Source: Shewanella canadensis (lineage in GTDB: Bacteria > Pseudomonadota > Gammaproteobacteria > Enterobacterales > Shewanellaceae). From it: a DNA stretch of 64,000 nucleotides. Both the position numbers and the translations under genes were made by a program. The stretch spans positions 1 through 64,000 of the forward strand of contig NZ_RXNU01000005.1 of assembly GCF_003966225.1 (NCBI RefSeq), read 5' to 3'. Positions 54,191 through 63,410 of this stretch are shown here, piece by piece. How positions within the stretch are numbered: the first letter of the stretch is position 1; each line of letters begins with the position of its first letter. Below the pieces are notes generated by a model that did no database searches, had not been told where the DNA came from, and saw only the letters and a program-made list of their open reading frames with translations.

Positions 54191-54960
54191 ATAGATACCG
54201 TCATTTGAAAGTGATAGATAACAAAAAAGATTAAGCCTGCGATCTCGACTATCTGTTGTGTGGCGCCTAAGGTGTCGCCGGTATAGCCCTGGATATGGCG
54301 CTGCATTAATTTAATCAGAGCGATGAATGTCACCAGCCAGAGCGCTATTAATGAAACCGCGGCAGTTAAGGGCAACATCAATAGTGGCAGGGCACCACAG
54401 ATGCAGAGAACCAATCGGTTTCTTAGCGGCAGCGCGGCATCTTTTTGTGGTGTCTTGTTATTGTCATCGTCTCTGGCATAGGGGAGATACACCGCCACCA
54501 GCCCGGCGATGGCTCGACTGCCAGCATGGCAGACGAGCAGAGATATACAGGCCAGTGGCAGTGAGAGCTGGGTCAGGGCGATAACCTTGATGGAAAAAGA
54601 GGTGACCAGCGCCAATACTCCATAGGCGCCTATCTGGCTGTCTTTCATGATGGCAAGTTTGCGGCTCCTCTCCCAGCCTCCGCCAAAGCCATCACAGAGA
54701 TCCGCCAGTCCATCTTCATGAAATGCGCCGGTCAGCAGTATGATCCCAACCAGTGTTAATACAACGGCCAGCTCTTGACCCATCAGCGACGCTAAGGCGT
54801 AAAGCAAGCATGCAGCCACGGCACCGATACACAAGCCTATCAAGGCGAACCAGCGACTGGCCTGGGCGATAGCCTCACTGTCTTTGCCTACCCAGAGGGG
54901 CATAGGAAGTCGAGTTAGAAAGCTTGCGGCGGCGAGAATTGCACCCAGATGACGTCTCAT
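54187..54960 (-). CDS. cobS: Adenosylcobinamide-GDP ribazoletransferase (cobalamin synthase)
   Basis: 257 aa from ATG 54960, which overlaps the cbiA stop (ATGA); the longer frame to 55020 would run far into cbiA. It is a multi-pass membrane protein with SFLTRLPMPL near the start and the conserved GAFHEDGLADLCDGFGGG (~86-103), which holds the acidic Mg-binding residues. It joins adenosylcobinamide-GDP to alpha-ribazole in the inner membrane, the last step of the nucleotide loop. Confidence 0.95.
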   Translation of the reverse strand: MRRHLGAILAAASFLTRLPMPLWVGKDSEAIAQASRWFALIGLCIGAVAACLLYALASLMGQELAVVLTLVGIILLTGAFHEDGLADLCDGFGGGWERSRKLAIMKDSQIGAYGVLALVTSFSIKVIALTQLSLPLACISLLVCHAGSRAIAGLVAVYLPYARDDDNNKTPQKDAALPLRNRLVLCICGALPLLMLPLTAAVSLIALWLVTFIALIKLMQRHIQGYTGDTLGATQQIVEIAGLIFFVIYHFQMTVSI

Positions 54961-56330
54961 ATGCAATCCCCAACGGCAAGTTTGTCGGCTGCATTCAATT
55001 GACCGAGAAAAAGTCGACAAACCAGCTCAGGAGAACTGGGCAGGTACCAGTGAACATAGGAAGCCAGAGTGTTGTGGTGCAGATACACCCGCTCCTGCAT
55101 ACGGGTCTTACCGGCCTGAGAGGCGATAGCCAGCGGAAGCAGTGTGATATCCGCTTTCGAGTAATGAAAGCAGTGTCCGGTCATTGTTTGCCCACTAATC
55201 TCTGCGCTAAGCATGCCTAAACCCTGAAGTCGTTGCTGCATCGTTGCTGTGCCTGGCAGTGCACCGAGCATTTCGGTCGTCTCTCCGCTCTTCGTCGTCA
55301 ATTGCTCAAGCAGATAGAGCATGCCGCCACATTCGGCCAAGGTCGGTTTATTACTCTGAATGTGCTGTTTGATAGAGCTGCACATCGACATATTTGCGCT
55401 AAGCGCCTTGAGATGCAGTTCCGGGTAACCTCCCGGCAGATAGAGACTGTCTGCATCTGGCAGCGATTCGTCTGCGATGGGAGAGAAATATTCAATATTG
55501 GCCCCTAATCGTTCAAGCAGGGTGATGTTATCCCGATAGATAAACGAGAAGGCGGCATCTTTAGCTACGGCTATGATTTGACCACTGAGAGGCTGCGATG
55601 CCAGGGATGATACTGGTGTCGATGCTAAAAAATCGCCCGTGTCGCTGATAGGAGCCTTGAAACAGACGGGGTCTGGCAGAGGCAATTTGCAGCTTTCACC
55701 GAGCACTTTGGCCGTATTTTCGAGCCAATCGTCTATCCCCTCTATTTCGTTGGCTTGTACCAGACCAAGATGCCTTTCCGGCAGGGCGAGACTGCTGTCC
55801 CGCGGCATGGCGCCACAAAACTCGATGCCATCGGGCAGGCTATCTTCAAGCATGGCGGCATGTCCCGGGCTGCCGACATAGTTGGCGATGACGCCAAACA
55901 GATTAACGTTATCCTGATAGTGGGCGAGGCCATAGGCGATCGCGCCGAAGGTTTGTGCCATCTTGGCTGCCGGAATAACTGCAAGCAGTGGAATGCCGAA
56001 CTTTGCTGCAAGATTGGCGCTGCTGTTAGCCCCATCAAACATGCCCATCACGCCTTCGATAAGAATAAGATCGGCTTCCAAGGCGGCCTGATAGAGATGT
56101 TGCCTGCAGATGGTTTCGCCCATCATGCCAAGATCCAGTTGATGGGCGGGATGACCGCTGGCGAATTCATGAAAGATAGGGTCGATAAAGTCCGGTCCGG
56201 TTTTAAAGACTCTGACTTTCTTGCCTTGATTGCTCCAATACCTTGCCATGGCGGCGACCAGCGTAGTCTTACCGCTATCGCTACTCGGCGCCGTGACAAA
56301 CAGCGCAGGACAAAATGCTTGGCTGCTCAT
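54957..56330 (-). CDS. cbiA: Cobyrinic acid a,c-diamide synthase
   Basis: 457 aa. The N-terminal ATP-binding domain has FVTAPSSDSGKTTL (~10-23), and LILIEGVMGMFDG follows at ~83. The C-terminal glutamine amidotransferase domain has YLPGGYPELH and the nucleophile Cys in LAECGGMLYL. It amidates the a and c side chains of cobyrinic acid with glutamine as donor. Its start shares one base with the cbiP stop codon (TGATG). Confidence 0.95.
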   Translation of the reverse strand: MSSQAFCPALFVTAPSSDSGKTTLVAAMARYWSNQGKKVRVFKTGPDFIDPIFHEFASGHPAHQLDLGMMGETICRQHLYQAALEADLILIEGVMGMFDGANSSANLAAKFGIPLLAVIPAAKMAQTFGAIAYGLAHYQDNVNLFGVIANYVGSPGHAAMLEDSLPDGIEFCGAMPRDSSLALPERHLGLVQANEIEGIDDWLENTAKVLGESCKLPLPDPVCFKAPISDTGDFLASTPVSSLASQPLSGQIIAVAKDAAFSFIYRDNITLLERLGANIEYFSPIADESLPDADSLYLPGGYPELHLKALSANMSMCSSIKQHIQSNKPTLAECGGMLYLLEQLTTKSGETTEMLGALPGTATMQQRLQGLGMLSAEISGQTMTGHCFHYSKADITLLPLAIASQAGKTRMQERVYLHHNTLASYVHWYLPSSPELVCRLFLGQLNAADKLAVGDCI

Positions 56331-57799
56331 CAGTGCCAGCCCTCGATTTCACCAAATAGCGAATCAAGATCTAATGACTGCTCCAGGCTATCGGCTAGGC
56401 GATTCAGGTTCTGCTCCCTGAGCGCCGACATATCCTGCGCCTTCTGTTGATGGTAGCCCGCCCAGTTGAGCAGGGCATTACAGGCGCCCGGTTCATCGAA
56501 GATGCCGTGCAGGTAACTACCCAATATCTGATTGTCACGACAGAGTGCACCGTCACCATGACTATCGACGCCAGTGCCCAGTGTGACTGGTTGTGTCTCT
56601 TTAACCTCGCAGACACCGGCATGGATCTCATAACCCTTGACCGGATGAGTCTTGCCGTTGAGCTGTAGCTCACCACTGACCTGTTTTAAGGTTTTTTGCG
56701 TTGTGAGTGTGGTAGTAACATCGAGATACCCAAGTCCGGCACTTTTGCCCGGCTCGCCCTCGACGCCGTGGGGATCGTCAATGCTGTTGCCGAGCATCTG
56801 GTAGCCGCCACAGATCCCGATCAATTTGCCGCCAAATCTGAGGTGGCGAGCGATCTGTTTGTCCCAGTTACGATCTCTGAGCGCCTTAAGGTCGCCGCGC
56901 ACGCTCTTGGAACCAGGTAAGATGATGAGATCGGCTGCAGGCAGATCATCGCCGGGTTTTACAAAGCAGAGATCGACACCGGGATGGAGTCTCAGCGCAT
57001 CGAAATCGGTATGGTTACTTATTCGCGGCAGACCGGGAACGACGATTTTAAAATGGGTATCGTCATCGAGCTGTTGCTGATTGATGGCATCTTCCGCTTC
57101 CAGATACAGACCATGCAGATAAGGCACCACGCCCAGAACCGGAACGCCGGTTTTCTCGGTGAGCCAGGTCAGTCCGCTTTCGAGCAGAGTCACATCGCCT
57201 CGGAAACGGTTGATGATAAAGCCCTTCACCAGCTTCTTCTCTTCATCGGACAACAGATCGAAGGTGCCATATAGGTGCGCGAACACGCCGCCTCTGTCAA
57301 TATCTGCCACGATCACCACAGGTGTCTGCGCCGCGAGTGCAAAGCCCATGTTGGCAATATCGTGCTCGCGTAGGTTTACTTCGGCTGGGCTGCCAGCGCC
57401 CTCGACCAGTCTGGCCTGCATGCCTTTACCCAGAAATTCGAAACTTTCCAATACCATCTCGAGCAGTTGTGGCTTAAAGGTGTGATAACTGACGGCATCC
57501 ATATCTTCTATGGCCTTGCCGCGGATGATCACCTGAGCCCCAGTGTCGGTATTGGGTTTAAGCAGTACCGGATTCATATGTACGCTTAAGGGGAGGTTGC
57601 AAGCCTGAGCTTGCACCGCCTGTGCTCGCCCAATCTCGCCACCATCGGGGGTCACCGCGCTGTTAAGCGCCATATTTTGGGGTTTGAATGGAGCGACGCT
57701 AATGCCTTTACGGGCAAGCACCCGGCAAAGGCCGGCAACCATCACGCTCTTGCCTGCATCGCTTGTGGTGCCTTGCACCATCAATTTATATCCGCTCAT
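56330..57799 (-). CDS. cbiP: Cobyric acid synthase
   Basis: 489 aa. It begins with [20 protein letters not shown], the P-loop-like start of CobQ/Cbi[11 protein letters not shown] and [14 protein letters not shown] are typical of the synthetase part, and the amidotransferase Cys lies in [10 protein letters not shown] (~340). It amidates side chains b, d, e and g. It overlaps the CobT-like gene by 4 bp. No cbiB (next step) is present in the window. Confidence 0.95.
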   Translation of the reverse strand: MSGYKLMVQGTTSDAGKSVMVAGLCRVLARKGISVAPFKPQNMALNSAVTPDGGEIGRAQAVQAQACNLPLSVHMNPVLLKPNTDTGAQVIIRGKAIEDMDAVSYHTFKPQLLEMVLESFEFLGKGMQARLVEGAGSPAEVNLREHDIANMGFALAAQTPVVIVADIDRGGVFAHLYGTFDLLSDEEKKLVKGFIINRFRGDVTLLESGLTWLTEKTGVPVLGVVPYLHGLYLEAEDAINQQQLDDDTHFKIVVPGLPRISNHTDFDALRLHPGVDLCFVKPGDDLPAADLIILPGSKSVRGDLKALRDRNWDKQIARHLRFGGKLIGICGGYQMLGNSIDDPHGVEGEPGKSAGLGYLDVTTTLTTQKTLKQVSGELQLNGKTHPVKGYEIHAGVCEVKETQPVTLGTGVDSHGDGALCRDNQILGSYLHGIFDEPGACNALLNWAGYHQQKAQDMSALREQNLNRLADSLEQSLDLDSLFGEIEGWH

Positions 57800-58890
57800 G
57801 CAACGTTTTCCTCTAATGTAAGGTTTGCCCCTAATGTATGGTTTTGCTCTGAAAAATGGCTGAGATGACAGTGAACGGCCTGTTCCAGTGACTCGATGAT
57901 CTTTTGCTCACTCCACCCCAACTCCTCGGCGAGTACTAAGCAACCGCCTAAGCCACAGCCTTCAACGACCTGACCCTGCTCATAGACATTGAGGCAATCC
58001 ATTACAGAGGCATTAAAATTTGTGGTATTGGCATTAATGACATCGTCATTGTCGAGGTGATTTAAGATGTGGAGTCCGTCGCCTTTGAGTACCCAACGTG
58101 TGGTCGAAATGGTGACCGACTGTGTTAACTCTTGCGCTCGTCTTGCACCTAACAGCGGCGCCACGAACATCATGCCACCGGCAAATTGGGGTAGCGATAA
58201 GTGGGTTGGCCACTTTCGAACAAGACCACAGATGGCTTGTTGAATTTCATCGTGAAATTGCACATCAGCCAGCAGTTTATCCAGCTCAAATTCTCGGTTA
58301 TCATGAAGATATACCTGTTCCAGCTGAGTCAGAATTGCGGATTTGCTTGCTAATTTTTGCTTGTCCTGTGTACTTCCGGCCGGAGACAAACGTAAGCCTG
58401 TCAGTAATCGCAGCCAGAGGGTGGAGAATGTCGTACCTCCGACGCCGCACTCGGCCAGGATGCTGATGCAGTTACGTTCAGCCTGTGAGGTCAGAGTTGG
58501 CAGAAGGTGCTCGTTAACCAGAGTGTCGGTGTCACTGTTGATGCCGCCAAAGTGCTGATTAACACTGAGCCATTCTTGCGTCTCGACCTGAGGCAGAGGT
58601 ACATTGAAGTTAAAGCTATTAAACTCAATTCGGTAGCCTGCCTTGTAAAACATTCTAAGAAGACCACGGGTCAGTACCGCCGGGCTGACGCCGCGATTTG
58701 AGAGCAGTCCGTCGCCACTTGACTGTATTCCCGGCAGGGGGGTAACACTCTGGCCCGAGGTGATTAGCTCGGTATCTCTGGTGGGAGTCAGGTGCATTAA
58801 ATTTTGCCCCACACCTGCATCAGACAGTTGATGCAGGCCGGGAAGGTGGGTCGCCGCACCGTTTATGATATTAAAACAGATCGTTTTCAT
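57796..58890 (-). CDS. CobT-like nicotinate-nucleotide-dimethylbenzimidazole phosphoribosyltransferase, divergent type
   Basis: 364 aa. It lacks the usual LLIGEMGIGNT block of standard CobT but has [19 protein letters not shown] (~144-162), which fits the UPF0284/TIGR00303-type branch (a -E-xxGGTT motif). The GD and acidic residues near LKGDGLHIL could act in catalysis. Position between cobC and cbiP supports a role in activating the lower-ligand base to alpha-ribazole-phosphate. This is the least certain of the operon assignments. Confidence 0.75.
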   Translation of the reverse strand: MKTICFNIINGAATHLPGLHQLSDAGVGQNLMHLTPTRDTELITSGQSVTPLPGIQSSGDGLLSNRGVSPAVLTRGLLRMFYKAGYRIEFNSFNFNVPLPQVETQEWLSVNQHFGGINSDTDTLVNEHLLPTLTSQAERNCISILAECGVGGTTFSTLWLRLLTGLRLSPAGSTQDKQKLASKSAILTQLEQVYLHDNREFELDKLLADVQFHDEIQQAICGLVRKWPTHLSLPQFAGGMMFVAPLLGARRAQELTQSVTISTTRWVLKGDGLHILNHLDNDDVINANTTNFNASVMDCLNVYEQGQVVEGCGLGGCLVLAEELGWSEQKIIESLEQAVHCHLSHFSEQNHTLGANLTLEENVA

Positions 58891-59529
58891 TTATTTATCC
58901 ACCAGGGAGTTGAGACAAACGGAGGGGTTGATTAAGCCTTGGAGCTGAGGCCATAAGGTGTCTTCATCGTCGATATAGGTGCTGAAGTGCAAGAGTGCCG
59001 CATGCTCAAGCTGGACGCGGCTAAGATGAGGGTTACCATCTTGGTTGCTATTGAGTAGCCATGCCAGAGCCATACGCATGACGCCGGAGTGGCTGACGAT
59101 TAAGAGTCGCTTGCCGCGATAATCATGGCTGAGGCACTCTATGCTCATGGTTATTCGATTGAGCAGATCTGAGGTCGATTCACCATTTGGCGGTGTATGT
59201 AAGAAGGGGGCGTGCCAATATTTCCCATAGCCTTGCTGCGGGTCCTCCCATAAATTAGCGATACTATTGCCATCCCAGTGCCCGAAATCCAGCTCTTGCC
59301 AGGCATCATCGACGATCAGCTCGCAATCATGATTTTTTGCCAGGTGCTGCGCGTATGCCTGACATCTTATGAGTGGAGAGCAGATGATAACGTCGAAATT
59401 TAGCGAAGCGCTGCTATGCTCCATCTGCTGCCAGCCTTTTGCGGTCAGCGGTGGGTTAGTACGGCCGAGAAGGCAGCCTGACTGCTCCGGTAGCCCGTGG
59501 CGCAGCAGAGTAAATTGAGTGTCGTTCAT
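58891..59529 (-). CDS. cobC: Alpha-ribazole-5'-phosphate phosphatase (histidine phosphatase family)
   Basis: 212 aa from ATG 59529, which shares one base with the cobU stop (TGATG); a TTG at 59532 is in frame. The histidine-phosphatase motif LLRHGLPE holds the nucleophile His, and LGRTNPPLT follows. ELDFGHWDGNS and LLIVSHSGVMRM supply the acid and second His. It removes phosphate from alpha-ribazole-5'-phosphate before the CobS reaction. Confidence 0.9.
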   Translation of the reverse strand: MNDTQFTLLRHGLPEQSGCLLGRTNPPLTAKGWQQMEHSSASLNFDVIICSPLIRCQAYAQHLAKNHDCELIVDDAWQELDFGHWDGNSIANLWEDPQQGYGKYWHAPFLHTPPNGESTSDLLNRITMSIECLSHDYRGKRLLIVSHSGVMRMALAWLLNSNQDGNPHLSRVQLEHAALLHFSTYIDDEDTLWPQLQGLINPSVCLNSLVDK

Positions 59530-60098
59530 CAAATGCCGCCTTCTGTTGCTGTTTCTGCGATAGCTGATTTAATCGTTTCGCAGACTAAAAGGTCCGGCGC
59601 TTTCAAACAGATAGCAATCTTGCTCTGGCAAAAACTGACTTTGTCTGCAATGGCGGCAATCTTCTGGTGCATGAGTCCGCTGGCGGTTACAAATTGCTGA
59701 CTCATCTCATCATCGGGGATCAGGCTTTGACCTACCTCGGTGCTAACCAATACCAGATGACATTGAAGCGAGGTGAATGTGTCACACAGACGCTCAATCT
59801 CATCGATTAAACAATGTTTAGCCATCAGCTGATTAGTGAGCCAGAGCGTCAGACAATCGATAATGATCACGCTCTGTTTTGTGTCAATTTGAGTCAACGC
59901 TGAGGCCAGTTCCAATGGGATCTCTTCGGTTTTCCATTCGTCAGGTCTCTGCTCTCGATGCAGGGCGATACGCTCAGCCATCGAGACGCTGGCAGTTGCA
60001 GTCGCGATATAGGTTGTCGGCAGGGCAATATCACTCACCTCTTGCTCGGCAAGCCCGGATTTACCACTTCTTGCGCCGCCAATATATAAACTGATCAT
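59529..60098 (-). CDS. cobU: Adenosylcobinamide kinase/guanylyltransferase, copy 1
   Basis: 189 aa. The P-loop YIGGARSGKSGLAE is at the N terminus, and IALHREQRPDEW holds the His that is guanylylated in CobU. IIDCLTLWLTNQL and LVSTEVGQSLIPDDEMSQQF follow. The last block departs from the usual NEVG-G-VP pattern. The enzyme phosphorylates adenosylcobinamide and adds GMP. It overlaps btuF by 4 bp. A second, more canonical copy lies at 61016-61543. Confidence 0.85.
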   Translation of the reverse strand: MISLYIGGARSGKSGLAEQEVSDIALPTTYIATATASVSMAERIALHREQRPDEWKTEEIPLELASALTQIDTKQSVIIIDCLTLWLTNQLMAKHCLIDEIERLCDTFTSLQCHLVLVSTEVGQSLIPDDEMSQQFVTASGLMHQKIAAIADKVSFCQSKIAICLKAPDLLVCETIKSAIAETATEGGI

Positions 60099-61015
60099 TG
60101 GGCTGTTGCCTTAAGTTGATTTAGTTGAGCTTGATTCCGGGGCTGTTTTTGCGATTGTATCTGGGACTGTTTCTGCGTACGGGCCAGTGCCACTTTTTCG
60201 CACACCTGTAGCATGCCTTTTAACACTCGCGGGCCGGTTCTATGCACCAGATCGCCTTCGATGGTAATGATCTGCTCATTTGCAACGGCGGGGAGCTCCG
60301 GCCACTCACTCCAGGTAATCGCCTCCTGATTACTGTTGCCATGGTATATAGGCTTGATGATCACCTCTGGGGTAGAAGAGAGTACCTGCTCCAGACTGAC
60401 CTGAGGGTATTCACTGACACTGTTTGCAAAGACATTATTTGCACCACAACCGACAAAAATTTCATTCATCCAGCTACTGGCCGTGGTGGTCAGTGGCGTC
60501 GGCCACACCTGATAAAACAGATTGATGCGGTCCTGATCTTGATAGGTCTGCTTCAGTTCTTTGAGTGTCTGGTTAAACTTCTCGGCGCTGGCTTTTGCTT
60601 GAGCACTATGACCCGTAAGGTCCCCTAGCTCTAACAGACGTTGGGGGATCTGCTTGAGCTCACTGACGCTTGAGTCTATCAAGGTAAAGCCCTGCTCTTT
60701 AAGTCTCGTCTGCATAGGGGCTGAGGTGGTGCTGGTGTTGACTATGATGGCATCGGGCTGAAGCAGCATTACCGCTTCATAATCGATAAAATCGTAACGA
60801 CCGATGCGGCGAATTTGGTTTGCCTGATTGGGGTAATCGGCATATTCGACCGTACCTATGATGGTATCGCCGGCGCCGATTTCGAATAACATCTCGACGG
60901 CATGGGGCGATAACACGATTAAGCGAGGTTGATTCTCGGCGCTGGCAGAAAAACTACAGCCTAATGTAAGACAAAAAACCAGACAAAATGCCAGAAGGGG
61001 ACTGAGGTATCTCAT
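60095..61015 (-). CDS. btuF: Cobalamin-binding periplasmic protein of the B12 ABC importer
   Basis: 306 aa with a signal peptide (SFSASAEN). RLIVLSPHAVEMLFEIGAGD and YADYPNQANQIRRIGRYD are the BtuF-type start. TASSWMNEIFVGCGANNVF belongs to the second lobe. The C-terminal ~30 residues are Gln/Lys-rich and look dispensable. It delivers corrinoid to BtuCD. It abuts the second cobU stop codon (ATG directly after the stop). Confidence 0.93.
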   Translation of the reverse strand: MRYLSPLLAFCLVFCLTLGCSFSASAENQPRLIVLSPHAVEMLFEIGAGDTIIGTVEYADYPNQANQIRRIGRYDFIDYEAVMLLQPDAIIVNTSTTSAPMQTRLKEQGFTLIDSSVSELKQIPQRLLELGDLTGHSAQAKASAEKFNQTLKELKQTYQDQDRINLFYQVWPTPLTTTASSWMNEIFVGCGANNVFANSVSEYPQVSLEQVLSSTPEVIIKPIYHGNSNQEAITWSEWPELPAVANEQIITIEGDLVHRTGPRVLKGMLQVCEKVALARTQKQSQIQSQKQPRNQAQLNQLKATAQ

Positions 61016-61543
61016 TTATGCCTCCACCGACTTAATCACCAGCGGTAAGCCAGCTATCGCCATGGTGACCCTGTCGACCCGCTTCGCTAAGCTTTGATGT
61101 AACCATCCGGATTCATCGACAAACTCCCGTGATAACTCACCCAGTGGCACGACGCCTTGTCCGACTTCGTTGCTGATAAAGATGACCTCTCCAGGGAGGT
61201 CTGTTAATGCCTCCAGTAAGGCCTGCTTCTCCTGACTCCAACTACGGTCGCTCAGTTGTATATTTGATAGCCATAGCGTCAGACAGTCGACTAAGAGAAG
61301 GTTATCGCTACGGCTCTGTTCAATCAGGGCTTGGGCTAAATCCAGCGTTGTTTCGACCAGCTTCCACTCACTTGGGCGATGGCTTTTATGGTGGGCGATA
61401 CGTTTAGCCATGGCGCCTTCAGTACTCTCTGCAGTCGCAACCACGATGACTTCACCGCTGGTGCGGGCCTGCCAGATTTTGGCGTATTCCTGTGCCAGAC
61501 GGCTTTTCCCCGAACGTGCACCGCCAATGATTAATTGCTTCAT
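61016..61543 (-). CDS. cobU: Adenosylcobinamide kinase/guanylyltransferase, copy 2
   Basis: 175 aa. P-loop IIGGARSGKSRLAQEY, guanylylated His in IAHHKSHRPSEW, LVDCLTLWLSN, and ISNEVGQGVVPLGELSREF all fit the Salmonella-type CobU closely. It is nearer to the family norm than copy 1. It sits between btuC and btuF, with no gap on either side. Confidence 0.93.
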   Translation of the reverse strand: MKQLIIGGARSGKSRLAQEYAKIWQARTSGEVIVVATAESTEGAMAKRIAHHKSHRPSEWKLVETTLDLAQALIEQSRSDNLLLVDCLTLWLSNIQLSDRSWSQEKQALLEALTDLPGEVIFISNEVGQGVVPLGELSREFVDESGWLHQSLAKRVDRVTMAIAGLPLVIKSVEA

Positions 61544-62554
61544 CTATCTATGCCCCTGTTTACGCTTAACCAACAAACCGATGAAAAAGACACTACCCAG
61601 CATGGCGGTCATCACACCGACAGGCAGTTCTTGTGATGGCAGGATCAGTCTGGCTAACAGATCGACCCACACCATGAGTACGCCACCGAGTAAGGCCGTG
61701 GCAATGAGTGAGCTCGAGCTGGCCGAGCCGATAAGCATGCGGACGATATGAGGCACCATCAGCCCCACAAATCCAATGCCGCCGCACGCCGCCACTAATG
61801 AAGAGGTCATTAAGGCTGTAAGAATTAACATGCCTAAACGTAGCGGCAGAACCGCAACGCCCTGAGTATGAGCGCTCTCATCGCCGGCCATCAGTGCCTG
61901 CAGTGGGCGCTGGAATTGATAAATAATCGCAGTGGCAATGATCACAATAATGCCGGGCACCATGAGCGTCCCCCATGTGGCGCGGCTGAAACTGCCAAGA
62001 GACCAAAACAGCACTGCTTGCATGGCTTGGGGATCGCCGAAGTACAAAACCAGATTGGCGATTGAGGAGAGCAGGAAGGAGATAGCCACGCCCGACAGCA
62101 CCAAGGTTTCCACCTGGCCATCCCGGGCCATCACCACCACAACAGCGACGGCAATCAAGGAGCCTAAAAATGCACAGATGGGTAGAGGAAGAAAGGTGAG
62201 TCCACCGGTTAGTGCCAAAATGGCCCCAAGCGATGCACCCGCTGAGATACCAAACAGATAAGGATCGGCGAGGGGGTTTCTGGTGACACTTTGCAGTACC
62301 GAGCCAGATACAGCGAGCCCGGCACCACATACCATCGCCATCAATGCCCGGGGCATTCTGAGCTCGATGATGATGCGATCGGCCAGGATCATCTTAGATT
62401 CAGGCTCGAGTAGGGCAATGATAGTACGGCCGATGGCGCCAACCACTTCCGTTAAGCTGATGTCGGCGGTACCTAGTGCTATGCCAATCAAGGGCGATAT
62501 CACGGCAAGGGGGAGCAAGATTGCCAGTAAAAGATTGGGGTTAAACAGCCGCAT
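61544..62554 (-). CDS. btuC: Vitamin B12 ABC importer, permease protein
   Basis: About 336 aa from ATG 62554; a TTG at 62569 is in frame. About ten membrane segments are seen. RMPRALMAMVCGAGLAVSG and RNPLADPYLFGISAGA are the FecCD/BtuC signature, and FVGLMVPHIVRML contacts the ATPase. It overlaps the end of btuD by 14 bp, so the two are coupled. Confidence 0.93.
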   Translation of the reverse strand: MRLFNPNLLLAILLPLAVISPLIGIALGTADISLTEVVGAIGRTIIALLEPESKMILADRIIIELRMPRALMAMVCGAGLAVSGSVLQSVTRNPLADPYLFGISAGASLGAILALTGGLTFLPLPICAFLGSLIAVAVVVVMARDGQVETLVLSGVAISFLLSSIANLVLYFGDPQAMQAVLFWSLGSFSRATWGTLMVPGIIVIIATAIIYQFQRPLQALMAGDESAHTQGVAVLPLRLGMLILTALMTSSLVAACGGIGFVGLMVPHIVRMLIGSASSSSLIATALLGGVLMVWVDLLARLILPSQELPVGVMTAMLGSVFFIGLLVKRKQGHR

Positions 62555-63353
62555 GGCGACCCCCGTCAAAGTGATAGGTGACCCTGGGGTGTTTGCCTTG
62601 AGGATGTCTGTCTACTTCGGTTTTAACACCGTAAATGTTTTCGATGCTGGCGGGGGTTAACACCTGTGCAGGCGTGCCGCTTTTAATCAGTTTTCCCTCT
62701 CTAAGCAGAAGGAGTTTATCGCAAAAGGCACTGGCAAGATTAAGATCATGAATGCTGGCCACCACTGTGATATCTAAGTTTTTTATCAGCTTTAATATCT
62801 CCACTTGATAGCCGACATCGAGATGGTTGGTTGGCTCATCGAGCAACAATATCTCCGGTTTTTGTAAAAGAGCTCTGGCGATCAGGAGTCTTTGTTGTTC
62901 ACCACCGGAAAGAGACTCAAACACCCGCTCGGCTTTATCGGTCAGACCCACAAGTGATAAGACGCGGTCAATCTCAACTTTTTCAACACAGTGGTCGATC
63001 CGCTGCCACCATTTTTGCTGGTTTATCAATCCGGTCGCCAGTAACTGCCTTGCTGTCATCGAGAAACCGACGGGGGTATGCTGCAGCACGACAGCGACTT
63101 TCGAGGCGAATTCCCGGTGTGAAATAGAGGATATATTGCGGTTGTTCAGCAAAACATTGCCGCTATCCGGGCTCATGTACTTATACATGCACCGCAACAA
63201 GGAGGACTTTCCGACACCATTGGGACCCAAGATGCCGACAAAATCGCCTCTTTCGATGGTGAAGCTTAAGTCGTCGAGCACCTTCTTAGATGAGGTAGCC
63301 CAATTTAAGTGATTAACTTCCATGTGAGAGTTTGATTCTACTATTGTTGGCAT
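62541..63353 (-). CDS. btuD: Vitamin B12 ABC importer, ATP-binding protein
   Basis: About 270 aa from ATG 63353; ATG 63323 (MEVNHLNW) and ATG 63368 are alternatives. Walker A GPNGVGKSSLL, Q-loop VVLQHTPVG, signature LSGGEQQRLLIARALL, Walker B ILLLDEPTNHLD and switch His SIHDLNLA are all present. It powers uptake of corrinoid through BtuC. It is the first importer gene after the receptor. Confidence 0.93.
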   Translation of the reverse strand: MPTIVESNSHMEVNHLNWATSSKKVLDDLSFTIERGDFVGILGPNGVGKSSLLRCMYKYMSPDSGNVLLNNRNISSISHREFASKVAVVLQHTPVGFSMTARQLLATGLINQQKWWQRIDHCVEKVEIDRVLSLVGLTDKAERVFESLSGGEQQRLLIARALLQKPEILLLDEPTNHLDVGYQVEILKLIKNLDITVVASIHDLNLASAFCDKLLLLREGKLIKSGTPAQVLTPASIENIYGVKTEVDRHPQGKHPRVTYHFDGGRHAAV

Positions 63354-63410
63354 TGCAGAGAGCCCCAATGTTGCGCCGGAAGTGCCGACGCAATTTACTT
63401 CTATTTATGA

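Noticed and set aside
54961..55020. Longer N terminus for CobS
   Set aside because: It would overlap cbiA by more than 60 bp, whereas ATG 54960 gives the ATGA overlap seen throughout the operon.
63354..63410. Cobalamin riboswitch inside the window
   Set aside because: The only gap near the operon head is about 57 bp between btuB and btuD, too short. The expected riboswitch would lie upstream of btuB, beyond 64000.
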